64,000 bases of DNA from Chitinophaga sancti (GTDB taxonomy: Bacteria; Bacteroidota; Bacteroidia; Chitinophagales; Chitinophagaceae), in contig NZ_CP139247.1 in the NCBI RefSeq assembly GCF_034087045.1, forward strand, positions 2,258,001 to 2,322,000, read 5' to 3'. The position numbers and the translations under genes are program-made. Shown in pieces: positions 34,889 through 47,000 of the stretch. Under the pieces are notes generated by a model, which made no database searches, was not told where the DNA came from, and worked only from the letters and a program-made list of their open reading frames with translations. Numbering within the stretch: the stretch's first letter is position 1; each line of letters begins with the position of its first letter.

Positions 34889-37800
34889 ATGGCCATCAAG
34901 AAAGAAAATCGTCCTAAATCAAACTTTAATAGCATTACCATTAGTCTGGCGTCTCCGGATAGTATCCTGGAGCGTTCTTATGGCGAAGTGCTGAAGCCGG
35001 AAACCATCAACTACCGTACTTATAAGCCGGAGCGTGATGGTTTGTTCTGCGAAAGGATATTCGGCCCTGTAAAGGACTATGAGTGCTATTGCGGCAAATA
35101 CAAACGTATCCGTTATAAGGGTATCGTGTGCGACCGCTGTGGTGTGGAAGTGACTGAAAAGAAAGTACGTCGCGAAAGAATGGGCCACATCCGTCTGGTT
35201 GTACCTGTTGTTCATATCTGGTATTTCAAATCCCTTCCAAATAAGATCGGTTACCTGCTGGGTATGAGCTCCAAGAAACTGGAGACTATCGTGTATTATG
35301 AAAGATACGTGATTATCCAGGCTGGTGCTAAACAGGAGAAAGGCCTGAATTATGGCGACCTGTTAACTGAAGAAGAATATCTCGACATCCTGGATACCCT
35401 GCCAAAGGATAACCAGCTGCTGAGTGATGATGATCCTAATAAGTTCATCGCTAAGATGGGTGCGGAAGCTGTAGAAATGATGCTGGCCAGAATTGATCTG
35501 GATAGCCTTTCTTACCAGCTGCGTAACCAGGCTGCTACTGAAACCAGCCAGCAACGTAAAGCGGAAGCCCTGAAACGCCTGAGCGTAGTAGAAGCTTTCC
35601 GTGAAGCAAATGGTCGTGTTGAAAACCGTCCTGAATGGATGGTAATGCAATATATCCCTGTTGTTCCACCAGAACTGCGTCCGTTAGTTCCATTGGATGG
35701 TGGTCGTTTCGCGTCTTCTGACCTGAACGATCTGTACCGCAGGGTAATTATCCGTAACAATCGTCTGAAACGCCTGATCGAAATCAAGGCACCAGAGGTG
35801 ATCCTGCGTAACGAAAAACGTATGCTGCAGGAAGCGGTTGACTCCCTCTTCGATAACAGCCGTAAATCAAATGCGGTGAAAGCGGAAGGTGGTCGTGCCC
35901 TGAAATCACTCTCTGATGTACTGAAAGGTAAACAAGGTCGTTTCCGTCAGAACCTGCTCGGTAAACGTGTTGACTATTCCGGTCGTTCCGTAATCGTGGT
36001 TGGTCCTGAACTGAAGCTGCACGAATGTGGTCTGCCAAAAGATATGGCAGCAGAGCTGTTCAAACCATTCATCATCCGTAAACTGATCGAAAGAGGGATC
36101 GTTAAAACGGTAAAATCTGCGAAGAAGCTGGTAGACAGGAAGGAAGCAGTAGTTTGGGATATCCTTGAAAACGTACTGAAAGGACACCCGGTAATGCTGA
36201 ACCGTGCTCCTACGCTGCACCGTCTCTCCATCCAGGCATTCCAGCCTAAACTGGTAGAAGGTAAAGCGATCCAGTTGCACCCGCTCGTGTGTTCTGCGTT
36301 CAACGCGGATTTCGATGGTGACCAGATGGCGGTACACGTACCGTTGAGCAATGCTGCGATCCTGGAAGCACAACTGTTGATGCTGTCTTCACACAACATC
36401 CTCAACCCACAGAATGGTACGCCAATCACCCTGCCTTCACAGGACATGGTCCTTGGTCTGTACTACATCAGTAAAGGAAAGAAATCTACCCCTACTGAAA
36501 AAGTAGAAGGTGAAGGAATGGCTTTCTATTCTGCTGAAGAGGTAATCATCGCTTACAACGAACAGAAAGTGAACCTGCACGCAAATATCCGCGTAAAGGC
36601 AAACATCCGTAACGAGAAGGGTGAGTTGGTGAACAAGCTGATCGAAACGACAGTAGGTCGTGTGATCTTTAACCAGCACGTTCCAAAAGAAGCTGGTTAT
36701 GTAAACGCACTGCTGACTAAGAAATCATTGCGTGAGATCATCGGTGACATCATTAAATTTACCGATATCCCGAAAACTGCGAAGTTCCTGGATGATATCA
36801 AGCAATTAGGTTTCCGTACGGCGTTCCGTGGTGGTCTGTCCTTCAACATCAATGACCTGATCATCCCTGAGGTGAAACAGGTAATGATCGACAGCGCATC
36901 TAACGAAGTGGACGAAGTATGGGATAACTATAATATGGGTCTGATCACGAATAACGAACGTTATAACCAGATTATCGATATCTGGTCCCGTGCAGATACC
37001 AAAGTAACTGAAACGCTGATCCGTGAGCTGGCGAATGACAAACAGGGCTTCAACTCTGTATACATGATGCTTGACTCCGGTGCGCGTGGTTCCAAACAGC
37101 AGATCAAGCAGCTGGCAGGTTTGAGAGGATTGATGGCCAAGCCACGTAAGAGTGGTTCTACTGGTTCAGAGATCATCGAAAACCCGATCCTGTCTAACTT
37201 CAAGGATGGTCTGAACGTATTGGAATACTTCATCTCTACGCACGGTGCGCGTAAAGGTCTTGCGGATACGGCGTTGAAAACAGCGGATGCTGGTTATCTG
37301 ACCCGTCGTCTCGTAGACGTTGCACAGGACGTAGTTATCAACGAAGAAGATTGTGGTACCCTGCGTGGTATTGCTACTTCAGCGCTGAAAGACAATGAAG
37401 AAATCGTAGAACCATTATACGATCGTATCCTGGGTCGTACATCCCTGCAGGACGTATTCGATCCTCATACTGAGGAGGTGATCGTTGAAGCAGGTGGTAT
37501 AATCGATGAGGATATCGCTCACCGTATCGAAAACAGTGCGATTGATACTGTTGAGATCCGTTCCGTACTGACTTGCGAAAGCCGCAGAGGTGTATGTGTG
37601 AAGTGTTATGGTAAGAACCTGGCAACCGGTTATACGACTCAGCGTGGTGATGCCGTAGGTATCATTGCAGCACAGTCCATCGGTGAGCCTGGTACCCAGC
37701 TGACACTGCGTACCTTCCACGTGGGTGGTGTGGCTGGTTCTACATCAGTAGATACTGGTCTGGCTGCTAAATTCGAAGGTACCGTACAGTTTGATGGTCT

Positions 37801-39184
37801 GCGTACCACTACATACGAAAACAACGATGGTGATAAAGTACAGGTGGTAATTGGCCGTACTGGTGAATTACGTATCGTAGACGTGAAGAACGATCGTCTG
37901 CTGATCACCAACAACATCCCTTACGGTTCTACACTGCTGGTGAAAGATGGCCAGAAGGTAGCGAAAGGTGATATGATCTGTACATGGGATCCATACAACG
38001 CCGTTATCGTATCTGAAATCGCTGGTAACATCCGTTTCGATAGCATCATTGAAGGTATCACCTTCCGTGAAGAAGCTGACGAGCAGACAGGTCACCGTGA
38101 GAAAGTGGTTATCGAAACCAAGGATAAGAATAAGATCCCATCCCTGTTCGTAGATGGTAACAAGGAAGTGAAATCTTATAACTTACCAGTAGGTTCACAT
38201 ATCGTAATCGAAGAAGGTGAAGCTGTAAAAGCGGGTCAGGTAATCGTGAAGATCCCACGTATCCTCGGTAAACTGAGAGATATCACGGGTGGTCTGCCAC
38301 GTGTAACTGAACTGTTTGAAGCACGTAACCCAAGCAACCCTGCTATCGTATCTGAGATTGATGGTGTGGTAGCCTTCGGTAACATCAAACGTGGTAACCG
38401 TGAGATCATCATCGAAAGCCGTGAAGGTCAGATCAAGAAATACCTGGTGCCATTGACACGTCATATCCTGGTACAGGATGGTGACTTCGTGAAAGCAGGT
38501 ACTGCGCTGTCTGATGGTTCTATCACGCCTGCAGATATCCTCTCTATCAAGGGTCCATTTGCCGTACAGGAATACCTGGTAAATGAGATTCAGGAGGTTT
38601 ACCGCTTACAGGGTGTGAAGATCAACGACAAGCACATTGAGGTGATCGTACGCCAGATGATGCGTAAGGTGAACATCGAAGATCCGGGCGATACCCGTTT
38701 CCTCGAAGGAGATACCACAGACAAGTTTGAATTCTTTGAAGAAAACGACCATATATTCGATAAGAAGGTAGTAACAGATGCTGGTGAATCAACTTTGTTG
38801 AGAGCTGGTCAGATCGTTACCCTGCGCCAGGTAAGAGAAGAAAACTCTCTGCTGCGCCGTTCGGACAGGAAACTGGTTGAGTTCCGCGATGCGAAACCAG
38901 CTACTTCCAGCCCGCTGCTGCAAGGTATTACCAAGGCGTCTCTGGGTACACATAGCTGGATCTCTGCTGCGTCCTTCCAGGAAACCACGAAGGTATTGTC
39001 TTCTGCTGCCATCAACGGTAAGATAGATGACATGCTGGGTCTGAAGGAGAATGTGATCACAGGTCACCTGATCCCTGCAGGTACAGGTTTACGCGAGTTC
39101 GAAAACATGATCGTAGGTTCCAAAGAAGAATACGATATCCTGGCATCTTCCAAAGAAGTGTTCCAGTTCGACGAAGAAGAATAA
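34889..39184 (+). CDS. rpoC: RNA polymerase beta' subunit
   Basis: 1431 aa. N-terminal zinc site [20 protein letters not shown], the catalytic magnesium loop NADFDGDQM, the bridge-helix/trigger-loop region ([43 protein letters not shown]) and the second zinc site ([13 protein letters not shown]). 128 bp after rpoB; ends the operon at a strong terminator. Confidence 0.99.
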   Translation: MAIKKENRPKSNFNSITISLASPDSILERSYGEVLKPETINYRTYKPERDGLFCERIFGPVKDYECYCGKYKRIRYKGIVCDRCGVEVTEKKVRRERMGHIRLVVPVVHIWYFKSLPNKIGYLLGMSSKKLETIVYYERYVIIQAGAKQEKGLNYGDLLTEEEYLDILDTLPKDNQLLSDDDPNKFIAKMGAEAVEMMLARIDLDSLSYQLRNQAATETSQQRKAEALKRLSVVEAFREANGRVENRPEWMVMQYIPVVPPELRPLVPLDGGRFASSDLNDLYRRVIIRNNRLKRLIEIKAPEVILRNEKRMLQEAVDSLFDNSRKSNAVKAEGGRALKSLSDVLKGKQGRFRQNLLGKRVDYSGRSVIVVGPELKLHECGLPKDMAAELFKPFIIRKLIERGIVKTVKSAKKLVDRKEAVVWDILENVLKGHPVMLNRAPTLHRLSIQAFQPKLVEGKAIQLHPLVCSAFNADFDGDQMAVHVPLSNAAILEAQLLMLSSHNILNPQNGTPITLPSQDMVLGLYYISKGKKSTPTEKVEGEGMAFYSAEEVIIAYNEQKVNLHANIRVKANIRNEKGELVNKLIETTVGRVIFNQHVPKEAGYVNALLTKKSLREIIGDIIKFTDIPKTAKFLDDIKQLGFRTAFRGGLSFNINDLIIPEVKQVMIDSASNEVDEVWDNYNMGLITNNERYNQIIDIWSRADTKVTETLIRELANDKQGFNSVYMMLDSGARGSKQQIKQLAGLRGLMAKPRKSGSTGSEIIENPILSNFKDGLNVLEYFISTHGARKGLADTALKTADAGYLTRRLVDVAQDVVINEEDCGTLRGIATSALKDNEEIVEPLYDRILGRTSLQDVFDPHTEEVIVEAGGIIDEDIAHRIENSAIDTVEIRSVLTCESRRGVCVKCYGKNLATGYTTQRGDAVGIIAAQSIGEPGTQLTLRTFHVGGVAGSTSVDTGLAAKFEGTVQFDGLRTTTYENNDGDKVQVVIGRTGELRIVDVKNDRLLITNNIPYGSTLLVKDGQKVAKGDMICTWDPYNAVIVSEIAGNIRFDSIIEGITFREEADEQTGHREKVVIETKDKNKIPSLFVDGNKEVKSYNLPVGSHIVIEEGEAVKAGQVIVKIPRILGKLRDITGGLPRVTELFEARNPSNPAIVSEIDGVVAFGNIKRGNREIIIESREGQIKKYLVPLTRHILVQDGDFVKAGTALSDGSITPADILSIKGPFAVQEYLVNEIQEVYRLQGVKINDKHIEVIVRQMMRKVNIEDPGDTRFLEGDTTDKFEFFEENDHIFDKKVVTDAGESTLLRAGQIVTLRQVREENSLLRRSDRKLVEFRDAKPATSSPLLQGITKASLGTHSWISAASFQETTKVLSSAAINGKIDDMLGLKENVITGHLIPAGTGLREFENMIVGSKEEYDILASSKEVFQFDEEE

Positions 39185-39202
39185 GCGAAACGCTCAAACC
39201 AT

Positions 39203-39240
39203 AAAAAAATGTCCCGTGCGTAGTGCCGGGACATTTTTTT
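39203..39240 (+). terminator. rpoC operon terminator
   Basis: 14-bp stem with core ATGTCCCG/CGGGACAT (39203-39216 and 39227-39240), 10-nt loop, flanking A and T tracts. Confidence 0.92.
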
Positions 39241-39270
39241 TACGTGTAACTTTCGGGCAATTTCTATAAA

Positions 39271-39278
39271 TAGGTTTG
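39271..39278 (+). promoter_or_regulatory. -7 box (TAGGTTTG) 3 nt before a GTG start
   Basis: Reads TAGGTTTG-ATT-GTG just after the rpoC terminator. Indicates a leaderless transcript for the following lipoprotein. Confidence 0.5.
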
Positions 39279-39281
39279 ATT

Positions 39282-39962
39282 GTGAAAAAATTCATTGTAA
39301 TACTGGTCATCATAGCAGGGATCTATGCTTGCAACAAGGATAGTGATAGCTCTATACCTGACACTACATCTTATTTGAATGTGTTTGTGGCCAACCCGGA
39401 TGCCAGCTATGATATTGTATTGGATACTACCTCTATGGGCACTGACTTGTCTCTGGGAGAGTATACCGGTTATAAATCATTTACTGCAAAGCGTTATACT
39501 TTGTGCATTTTTGCCACCGGCGACAGGGAAGATACATTGATACAGGGGCAGATCAGTTTGCGTAATAACCATTATTACACAATATACTTCGAGAAGAACC
39601 ACAACAATATATTGCAGTTGCTGACCACTGAAGATAAAATGGGTGCAACAAGCAGCAAGACAGTAGGTTACCTGCGTGTAGTGAACCTGAGTGATAGTTA
39701 TGACGCTACTGGAACTACGGCAACCATCATGGATTTTGGTATCGATGGTACGGAGTTTTTTTCCAACATTGGTTACCTGGGATACTCTGTTTTCAAGGAG
39801 ATCACACCGGGTGCCCATTCACGTGATATACGGGATGCTGATTCAACAAGTCTGAATACAGGTGATTTCAACATTGAGGCAGGGAAGAGTTATAGCTGGA
39901 TTGTATATGGAAATGCTTTGGTGGCTGACAGTTTTAAGGTAGTAACTTTTCAGCATAATTAA
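39282..39962 (+). CDS. DUF4397-like lipoprotein
   Basis: 226 aa from the GTG at 39282; a TTG two codons earlier lies inside the promoter box. Lipobox IYAC follows a hydrophobic N-terminus. Two beta-rich halves (SYLNVFVANPDASYDIVLDTTSMGTDL and GYLRVVNLSDSYDATGTTATIMDFGIDGTEFFSNIGYLGYS) resemble the DUF4397 pattern of extracellular proteins with 'pleasant' beta-sandwich repeats. Outer-membrane location is likely; function unknown. Monocistronic. Confidence 0.6.
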   Translation: MKKFIVILVIIAGIYACNKDSDSSIPDTTSYLNVFVANPDASYDIVLDTTSMGTDLSLGEYTGYKSFTAKRYTLCIFATGDREDTLIQGQISLRNNHYYTIYFEKNHNNILQLLTTEDKMGATSSKTVGYLRVVNLSDSYDATGTTATIMDFGIDGTEFFSNIGYLGYSVFKEITPGAHSRDIRDADSTSLNTGDFNIEAGKSYSWIVYGNALVADSFKVVTFQHN

Positions 39963-40077
39963 AATGTGAAAGAGTTGTTAAGAAACTGTGGACATTAGTA
40001 TTATAACGTAAAAACCTTATTTTAGCCGTTTAATTTTTAAAATGTATTTAAGGAGATTAAAAAATCCACCTAACAAC

Positions 40078-40689
40078 ATGCGCACTAAACAAATTGTGAA
40101 AAGCGGATTATTGGCAGCATTTGCAGCCGCGACATTTATGGCTTGTAAACAACCTGTCAAGAAGGATACCGAATCATCAGCACCTGCCGCAGGTACAAGC
40201 GCTTCGACCGCTTCGAACGGTCTCGTTATTGCTTACGTGGATATTGATACTGTAGAAGCTTATTATAACTACTTCAAGCAAAAGAAAACTGAGCTGGAAA
40301 CCAAACAGCAGGCTATTGAAAACGAACTGCAGGCAAATGTACGTGCATTGCAGAACGAAGCAGCTGATTTCCAACGTAAAGCTAACGGTATGACCCAGTC
40401 AGAAGGTGAAGCTGCTCAGCGTACCCTGTACCAGAAACAGCAACAACTGGAAGGCAAAGCACAGAACATGCGTGCACAGTATGCTGAACAGGAAAGTAAA
40501 TTCAACGAGGAACTGCAGAAGAGACTGAACGATTTCCTGGAGAATTTCAACAGCGACAAGCGTTATGCATACATCTTGTCTTACCGTACAGGGGCGAGTA
40601 ACATCCTGTTCAAAGACAAAAAGTATGACATTACTCCGGAAGTTATTAAAGGCCTGAATGAGGCAGATGCAGCTAAGGAGAAAAAATAA
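40078..40689 (+). CDS. OmpH/Skp-like periplasmic chaperone lipoprotein
   Basis: 203 aa from the ATG at 40078 (MRTKQIVKSG); the frame is open further up but the signal peptide begins here. Lipobox FMAC. The mature protein starts IAYVDIDTVEAYYNYFKQKKTELE and continues as a long coiled coil (about residues 65-150, ETKQQAIENELQANVRALQNEA), ending in the beta strands of the Skp body (YAYILSYRTGASNILFKDKKYDITPEVIKGLN). Skp-type proteins hold unfolded outer-membrane proteins; a lipid-anchored form is frequent in Bacteroidota. Confidence 0.82.
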   Translation: MRTKQIVKSGLLAAFAAATFMACKQPVKKDTESSAPAAGTSASTASNGLVIAYVDIDTVEAYYNYFKQKKTELETKQQAIENELQANVRALQNEAADFQRKANGMTQSEGEAAQRTLYQKQQQLEGKAQNMRAQYAEQESKFNEELQKRLNDFLENFNSDKRYAYILSYRTGASNILFKDKKYDITPEVIKGLNEADAAKEKK

Positions 40690-40732
40690 ATAGTTGCTAT
40701 AGCAAAAACATATAAAAAAGTTTTTAACTTGG

Positions 40733-40787
40733 AATCCCGTTCCGTGGAGCTTTAGATAAACTGAAGCATTTACGGAACGGGATTTTT
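40733..40787 (+). terminator. Terminator of the OmpH-like gene
   Basis: 13-bp perfect arms AATCCCGTTCCGT/ACGGAACGGGATT (40733-40745 and 40772-40784), an inner GCTT/AAGC hairpin and a short T-run. Confidence 0.85.
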
Positions 40788-40866
40788 GGTAGTTACAGGC
40801 CAGTTGCTTTTTTGAGTAATTCCACTGTGTATCTGGATGTAGTGCTACAATCAACAAAATCTAATT

Positions 40867-42300
40867 ATGAGTAACCTGGACACAAATAACCATCAGACGG
40901 CTTTCCGTCCCAGCCTTAGTTTGCTGGATGCAACTATGATAGTAGCCGGATCGATGATCGGGTCAGGTGTATTTCTCGTATCAGCGGAGATCACCAGGTC
41001 CATTGGAAGTGCCGGATGGCTTACCCTGATGTGGGTATTAGGAGGTATTGTGACTATTATAGCAGCCGTTAGTTACGGCGAACTATCTGGTATGTACCCA
41101 CGTGCTGGCGGTCAGTATGTGTACCTCAGAGAGGCTTATAATCCCTTTATTGCATTTTTATTTGGCTGGACGCAGTTCGGTGTCATACAGGCCGGTACGA
41201 TAGCGGCAGTAGCTGTAGCATTTGCAAAGTATTCAGCGTTTATCATTCCATTCTTCAGTGAGGATAACATCTTGCTGGATCTGAAACTCTTTACCGTTTC
41301 GGCGGCCCAGGTACTGGCTATTATCTCAATAGTGGTACTAACCTGGATTAATACCAGGGGGATCAGGAATGGCAAGATTATTCAGACAGTATTTACACTG
41401 GCAAAACTGATATCGCTGTTTGGTCTGATCGTATTCGGGTTTTTCCTGGGGGCAAAGGCAGAAGTGTGGTCGGCTAACTGGGCACATGCCTGGGATGCGA
41501 TGAGCGTGACAAAAGCAGCCGACGGCACAATCGTGACCACGGCGTTGTCTGGTCTGGCACTATTTGGTGCAGTGGCGATTTCGATGAAAGGATCACTGTT
41601 CAGCAGTGACGCCTGGAACAATATTACTTTCATTGCGGCAGAGATCAAAAATCCACAGCGGAATATAGGCAGGGCATTGTTCCTGGGTACATTCCTGGTA
41701 ACAATTGTGTATGTGAGTGCGAACCTGATGTATATAGCTGTGTTACCTTTACAGGAAATTGCATTTGTACCCAAGGACCGCGTCGCGGTTGCAGCAGCTA
41801 CACATATCTTTGGAAACGAAGGTGCGATAGTGATTGCTATCATGATCATGGTTTCGACCTTTGGTTGTAATAATGGATTAACCCTGGCCGGCGCCCGAAT
41901 CTACTACACCATGGCGCAGGACAAATTATTCTTCAAAAAGGCAGGAGAACTGAACAAGTTTAATGTTCCCGCCAACGGATTATGGATTCAATGCCTGTGG
42001 GCTTCTTTGTTATGTTTGACTGGGAAATACGGAGATTTGTTGACCATGGTAATATTCGGGGTATTGATATTTTATGTGATCACTATCCTGGGTATTTTTA
42101 TCCTTCGCCGTAAGCAACCGGATTTGCCACGACCTTATAAAGCATTTGGTTATCCTGTATTACCTTTGTTGTATATAATAGTTGCGGCATCATTAGCGTT
42201 GTTATTACTGAAATTTGAGTTCAACTATGCTATATCAGGACTGGGTATTATACTGTTAGGTATCCCGGTATACTATGTGGCGATGGCGCGGTCAAAATAG
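40867..42300 (+). CDS. APC superfamily amino acid permease
   Basis: 477 aa with about 12 membrane helices. Helix 1 motif MIVAGSMIGSGVFLVSAEI (the GSGIF-type substrate-binding loop), then GELSGMYPRAGGQYVYLREAYNPFIAFLFGW, typical of the APC family (LAT/ser-thr exchanger branch). Imports or exchanges amino acids across the inner membrane; the substrate cannot be set. No operon partner; followed by a 0.7-kb silent region. Confidence 0.87.
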   Translation: MSNLDTNNHQTAFRPSLSLLDATMIVAGSMIGSGVFLVSAEITRSIGSAGWLTLMWVLGGIVTIIAAVSYGELSGMYPRAGGQYVYLREAYNPFIAFLFGWTQFGVIQAGTIAAVAVAFAKYSAFIIPFFSEDNILLDLKLFTVSAAQVLAIISIVVLTWINTRGIRNGKIIQTVFTLAKLISLFGLIVFGFFLGAKAEVWSANWAHAWDAMSVTKAADGTIVTTALSGLALFGAVAISMKGSLFSSDAWNNITFIAAEIKNPQRNIGRALFLGTFLVTIVYVSANLMYIAVLPLQEIAFVPKDRVAVAAATHIFGNEGAIVIAIMIMVSTFGCNNGLTLAGARIYYTMAQDKLFFKKAGELNKFNVPANGLWIQCLWASLLCLTGKYGDLLTMVIFGVLIFYVITILGIFILRRKQPDLPRPYKAFGYPVLPLLYIIVAASLALLLLKFEFNYAISGLGIILLGIPVYYVAMARSK

Positions 42301-42993
42301 CTAGAGAAGACAAGAAAAAACTAATGTGACACAAAAGTTGTATGTAAAATGGTTGGAAATTTATGCGACTGTTGTGGAAATTTCAGTGAATTGATGTAAT
42401 TTGCATAAAGACTTCCGAGAGGACCCGACGAATTGGTTTGTGTGTAACCCATGACAAACACGTATGAATAGAAAACCCTTTGTCAACACTGTGTGTACCT
42501 GGTGTGGAATCTTATCATAGTCATCACAACAACAAACGCGAGCCCGCGGCAATATAGATCGATAAGGATGGAGTGAGTGCCAACGACTTTAGGATTGTGT
42601 GTAAACAAGTATTGTTGCATAAGATAATGTAGTATAGAACCTTGTCATTGTTGCCCGGCTGGGTGTAGCGAAATTTCCGGAAGACTAAATTTAAATTCAA
42701 AAAGACATTTTCTGATTTTATAAATCATTTAAGATATTTTTCTCATTAGGTGGGGGCTTTTAGATATGTTAAGATCTGGAGCCCCATGGTAAACCATTAA
42801 AAGCCTACACGATTTGCATTCTCGAACATTCACATGACAATCTTAACAACAAGCGTAAGGTATCTACCCTACGCTTTTTTTTTGCTCCTATGTTAAGCAA
42901 TTATTAACTCCATTTTTTGATTAGTACTCCCTCATATTTGCAACGTACTCTCTATGCTGACCACAAAAACAGTATTCGTTTATCGCCATAAAA
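42301..42993. other. 693-bp region without a protein gene, ending in a terminator
   Basis: No convincing frame on either strand. It contains small stems (for example GGGGCT/AGCCCC near 42748-42785 and ATGGT/ACCAT near 42786-42797) and a strong terminator at 42851-42883 that ends transcription before fecR. That suggests a separate transcript or a long 3' UTR of the permease. No match to tmRNA or RNase P RNA core motifs is visible. Confidence 0.5.
42851..42883 (+). terminator. Rho-independent terminator upstream of fecR
   Basis: AAGCGTA/TACGCTT stem (42851-42857 and 42870-42876) followed by nine Ts. Confidence 0.85.
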
Positions 42994-43926
42994 ATGAACA
43001 TTGACAATTCACTACTAGAAAAATACTTTAAGGGTAACTGCACGGACGTAGAGGTGAAGTTGGTAGAAGCTTATCTCAGTCAGCCTGCAATACCAGAAGC
43101 AGATGCGTGGTTTGAACAGGTGTATGAAGAGAGTGCTGCTACCCCGGTTGTAAGTATGAAGCGGGCAACCTACCGCAGGTGGTATGGCGTGGCAGCTGCA
43201 ATAGCGGTATTGATCAGTTTCGGTATATGGATGTGGCAGTGGCAGCAAAAGGGCATGGATAAACATATGATGGCCATGAAATGGGATACATTGGCAAATG
43301 CCGGTAATGATATAAAGCTCATGACTATGACAGACGGTTCTGAAGTATGGCTGGCACCACATTCATCCGTTATTTATAATCAACAATATAACGATACAAG
43401 TCGTGAGCTATGGCTGGAAGGTGAGGGATATTTTAATGTGAAGCATGACCCCAGTCGTCCGTTCAGTGTCCAGACCGGTCATTTGAAGACCACTGCCCTT
43501 GGTACTGCTTTTAATATTGCTACGAACAACAAAGCTGATGGCACGATAGAAGTAAGTTTGCTGGAAGGAAAGGTATCTGTAGCAACATCCACGTTTTCAT
43601 GTATCCTTCATCCGGGTCAGATGATTGCCTTCAATAATAACACAACGCAATTATTACCAGTTACTTTTAACAGACAGGAAGTAACAGATTGGAGACAGGG
43701 AAAAATAGTATTTGATCAGACGCTTTTGGAAGATGCATTTGCCCGGATACAGGCACGTAAAGGTTGTAAGATTATTGTAGATCCTGCATTTAAAGGAAAG
43801 AAAAAAGTCTCAGGCATATTCCCGGCCTCCACGCCGGTTGAAAGTATACTGGAAGCAATGCAATATGTGCATGGTTTTAAAATTGAGAAAAGAGGAACAA
43901 ACACGTATGCGATCGTAACACCTTAA
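42994..43926 (+). CDS. FecR family anti-sigma factor
   Basis: 310 aa. Short cytosolic domain (LLEKYFKGNCTDVEVKLVEAYLSQP) that binds a sigma factor, one membrane helix (about 64-86, WYGVAAAIAVLISFGIWMWQW), then the periplasmic FecR domain (MTDGSEVWLAPHSSVIYNQ, LWLEGEGYFNVKHDPSRPFSVQTGHLKTTALGTAFNI) and a C-terminal STN-like DUF4974 region (FARIQARKGCKIIVDPAFKGKKKVSGIF). Such proteins hold an ECF sigma factor until the TonB receptor signals. The sigma gene normally directly precedes; here it does not, and the nearest one is the minus-strand gene near 52 kb. Confidence 0.92.
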   Translation: MNIDNSLLEKYFKGNCTDVEVKLVEAYLSQPAIPEADAWFEQVYEESAATPVVSMKRATYRRWYGVAAAIAVLISFGIWMWQWQQKGMDKHMMAMKWDTLANAGNDIKLMTMTDGSEVWLAPHSSVIYNQQYNDTSRELWLEGEGYFNVKHDPSRPFSVQTGHLKTTALGTAFNIATNNKADGTIEVSLLEGKVSVATSTFSCILHPGQMIAFNNNTTQLLPVTFNRQEVTDWRQGKIVFDQTLLEDAFARIQARKGCKIIVDPAFKGKKKVSGIFPASTPVESILEAMQYVHGFKIEKRGTNTYAIVTP

Positions 43927-44031
43927 AATAATATTTAAAAGACACAACTTAATAACTGTACTGGCGCCTGAATGCGCCATGAAGGGGACAACCCGCACCT
44001 ATCATTTTTAACATAAACGCAATTCTAAAGT

Positions 44032-47000
44032 ATGCAAAAATCTACAAACAGATTTTGTAATGGGGAAGTTATGCATTCCTGGAAGGCTTTCCTGTTGTGT
44101 TTTTTACTCACAGGGAGTACTGTGGCGCTGTCTGCGCAATCCTACCAATCTCTGAATGACAAGGTATCTGTAAACCTTGCAAACACGAATGCAGCAGCTG
44201 TTGTAAAATCGCTTGAACAACAAACAAAGTACACTTTCGCTTACGATCCTGAGTACCTGCAACATTGTGCATTGGAAGAAGTGAAATTCAATTCGCAGTC
44301 CTTATCTGCAGTATTACATTACCTGGATGACTATGCACCAATTGACATCACTTACGCGAACAATACTGTGGCACTGAAACAAGGCAGACAGCTTCGCAAT
44401 GCCGCCCTTGAAAAAGGCCGTGTAACAGGTAAGATCGTAGATAGTAAAAACGAACCTTTACCAGGTGTAACTATCCTGGCTAACAATGGTCAGGGCGCTG
44501 TGACCAGTGTAGATGGTACTTATGATCTGAGTCTGAATCCGGGTGTGTATACCCTTACATTTAGCTATGTATCTTTTGATACCCGGCAGATCACTGAGGT
44601 GAACGTGGCTGCAAAAGGTGTGACACCGCTGAATGTAGTGATGAAAAGTACTGGTTCCCGTTTGAAAGAAGTTACTGTAACTGGTAATTACAAAAGAGCA
44701 TCTGTAGAAGGGTTGTATGCTATCCAGAAAAATAATGCAGGTATTACGGATGGTATCAGTGCTGAACAGATTAGCCGTACGCCTGACAAGAATATCGGGG
44801 AAGTGTTGAAACGTGTGAGTGGCTTGTCGACTATGGAAAATAAATACGTAGTAGTTCGTGGTCTGAGTGAAAGATACAACCAGGCAGTACTGAACAATCA
44901 GGTAATGCCAAGTACGGAGTTGAATAGAAAGAATTTCAGCTTCGACATTATTCCTGCTAACATCGTAGAGAATGTTACTGTGGTAAAGACACTTACTCCT
45001 GATCGTAGTGCTGAATTTGGAGGCGGTCTTGTAGAGGTGAATACATTAGATATTCCGACACAGAATTTCTTAAACATAGCAGTGGGTGGAAGTACCAATA
45101 GCCTGACTACCGGAAAGAATTTTCAATCCCTGCAGTTAGATGGTAGTGAGTATTGGGGAAAAGCAGCACCACATCGCGATCTGCTGGGTAAGCTGGATTG
45201 GAACAGTACTGCGGAAATTAAAGCTGCTTATAGTACAAAAGGAAATGAAGCTACCGCATTCAATAATAACTGGGGTGTGTATGAAATGAAAGCTCCGGTT
45301 TCTCAGAACTATCAGCTCTCTGCCGGCAGAGTATTCAATGCGGGCTCAAAGAATCAGTTTGGCTTGGTGGTATCTGCAAGTTATCGCAATACTTTTCAGA
45401 CACAGGATATCAGAATGAGCCGTGATAATTTCGATGGTAAAGTAAATGCGGATGATCCGGATCGTGCGGGTTTCAGCGGCAAGCGTTATGGCTTAACCAC
45501 TAACCTGGGCGGACTGGCAGGTATTGGATTCAGATCACCACGCACACGTCTGGGGTTTCAGACATTATTCCTGCGCACGTATGATCAGCAATTGATTATA
45601 GGGAAGGGACAACACTCTGATCCAAGTGGATTGCTGCTGGGGTACTACGACCTGACTACACAGACAGACATGTGGCAGCATCAGTTGAAAGGTGAGCATT
45701 CTATTGGCAATAAAGGTATTAGGTTCAAATGGATGGGTAGTTATTTAGTGATGGACAAACAGAAGCCTGATAATCATCAGCTGTTGGCTAATGTGGTTGA
45801 GGATGATAAACTGGAATCCAATGAATTCAACATCAGTTCTCCATTTAGTAGTGGTATCAGTTCAGGTGCTTTACGCTGGTGGAGCAGAGCGTATGAGAAG
45901 AATTACAACTGGGATGCTGCTTTGTCAGTACCGTTCAATTTCAGTCCCGGCAATTTTGTTTCACAGAATATTTTCAAAGTGGGATATGCCGGTTGGAGCA
46001 AAGACAGGCTGTTTTATGTGTTGAACACCGGTTCTCAAAATTATAATACAACGGATTATCCGCCACTGGCAAAGACATTTGTTCCCGAAAGAGGTGGTAG
46101 CATTTACATCAGTGATTACTCTGATGATTTTCACAAAAAAGCGGCATTGCATGGAATGTACCTGATGCTGGATGATAAGATCGGAGATAGATGGCGACTG
46201 GTATGGGGACTGAGAGCAGAGTATTACAACCTGAATAAAGCGAATGACGCACTGGATTCTTTGTTCCATTATATCAACAGCACACGTGGTACTGACGAGA
46301 AATTTGACTATAGTGAATTAACGAACAGAGAGCCAAACTGGAATTTCTTCCCATCTGTGAATCTGACTTATAGTATGACACCTACTATGAACCTGCGTTT
46401 GGCGTATTCGAAGAGTATCATTCGTCCTGACCTGCGTGAGATGTCATTCTTTAGAGAATACGATTTTGAATTAGGTGGTATTTACCAGAGTGAGCTGGTG
46501 AGGTCCACGATTGCGCACCACTATGATTTCCGTTACGAATGGTATCCGGGTGCGGGAGAAGTGATTTCAATGTCCCTGTTCTATAAGAAGTTTGGATACT
46601 CCATGGAGATATACAATGATGAGCAGAGTGGAGGTATCTATAACCTGAAGAATAATAAAGATGCAAAGAACTATGGTCTGGAAGTAGAGGTGCGTAAGTC
46701 CCTTGCTTTTACAAAAGTGCCTGTATTACGCAACATCGTGCTGTATGGCAACTTTACTACACTGAGAGCTTATGTAACTCCGATGGATGTGAATTACAAT
46801 GCGATTGATCCCAATAATCCATTGAAGGTAACGCCGATTGAAACGGTGGGTAAGGAAGAAAGAAGACCACAGACTGGTGCCAGCAACTACATGATGAATG
46901 CGGGTATCTTCTATGATGTGAAGCCTGCTTCTGTAAGCCTTGTGTACAATTATATTTCAAACAGAATGTTCCGTCCGGATGAAGCATATATCTATTCGCT

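Noticed and set aside
42301..42850. tmRNA, RNase P RNA or 6S RNA
   Set aside because: None of the conserved core words of tmRNA or RNase P RNA is visible; 6S cannot be judged without a covariance search.
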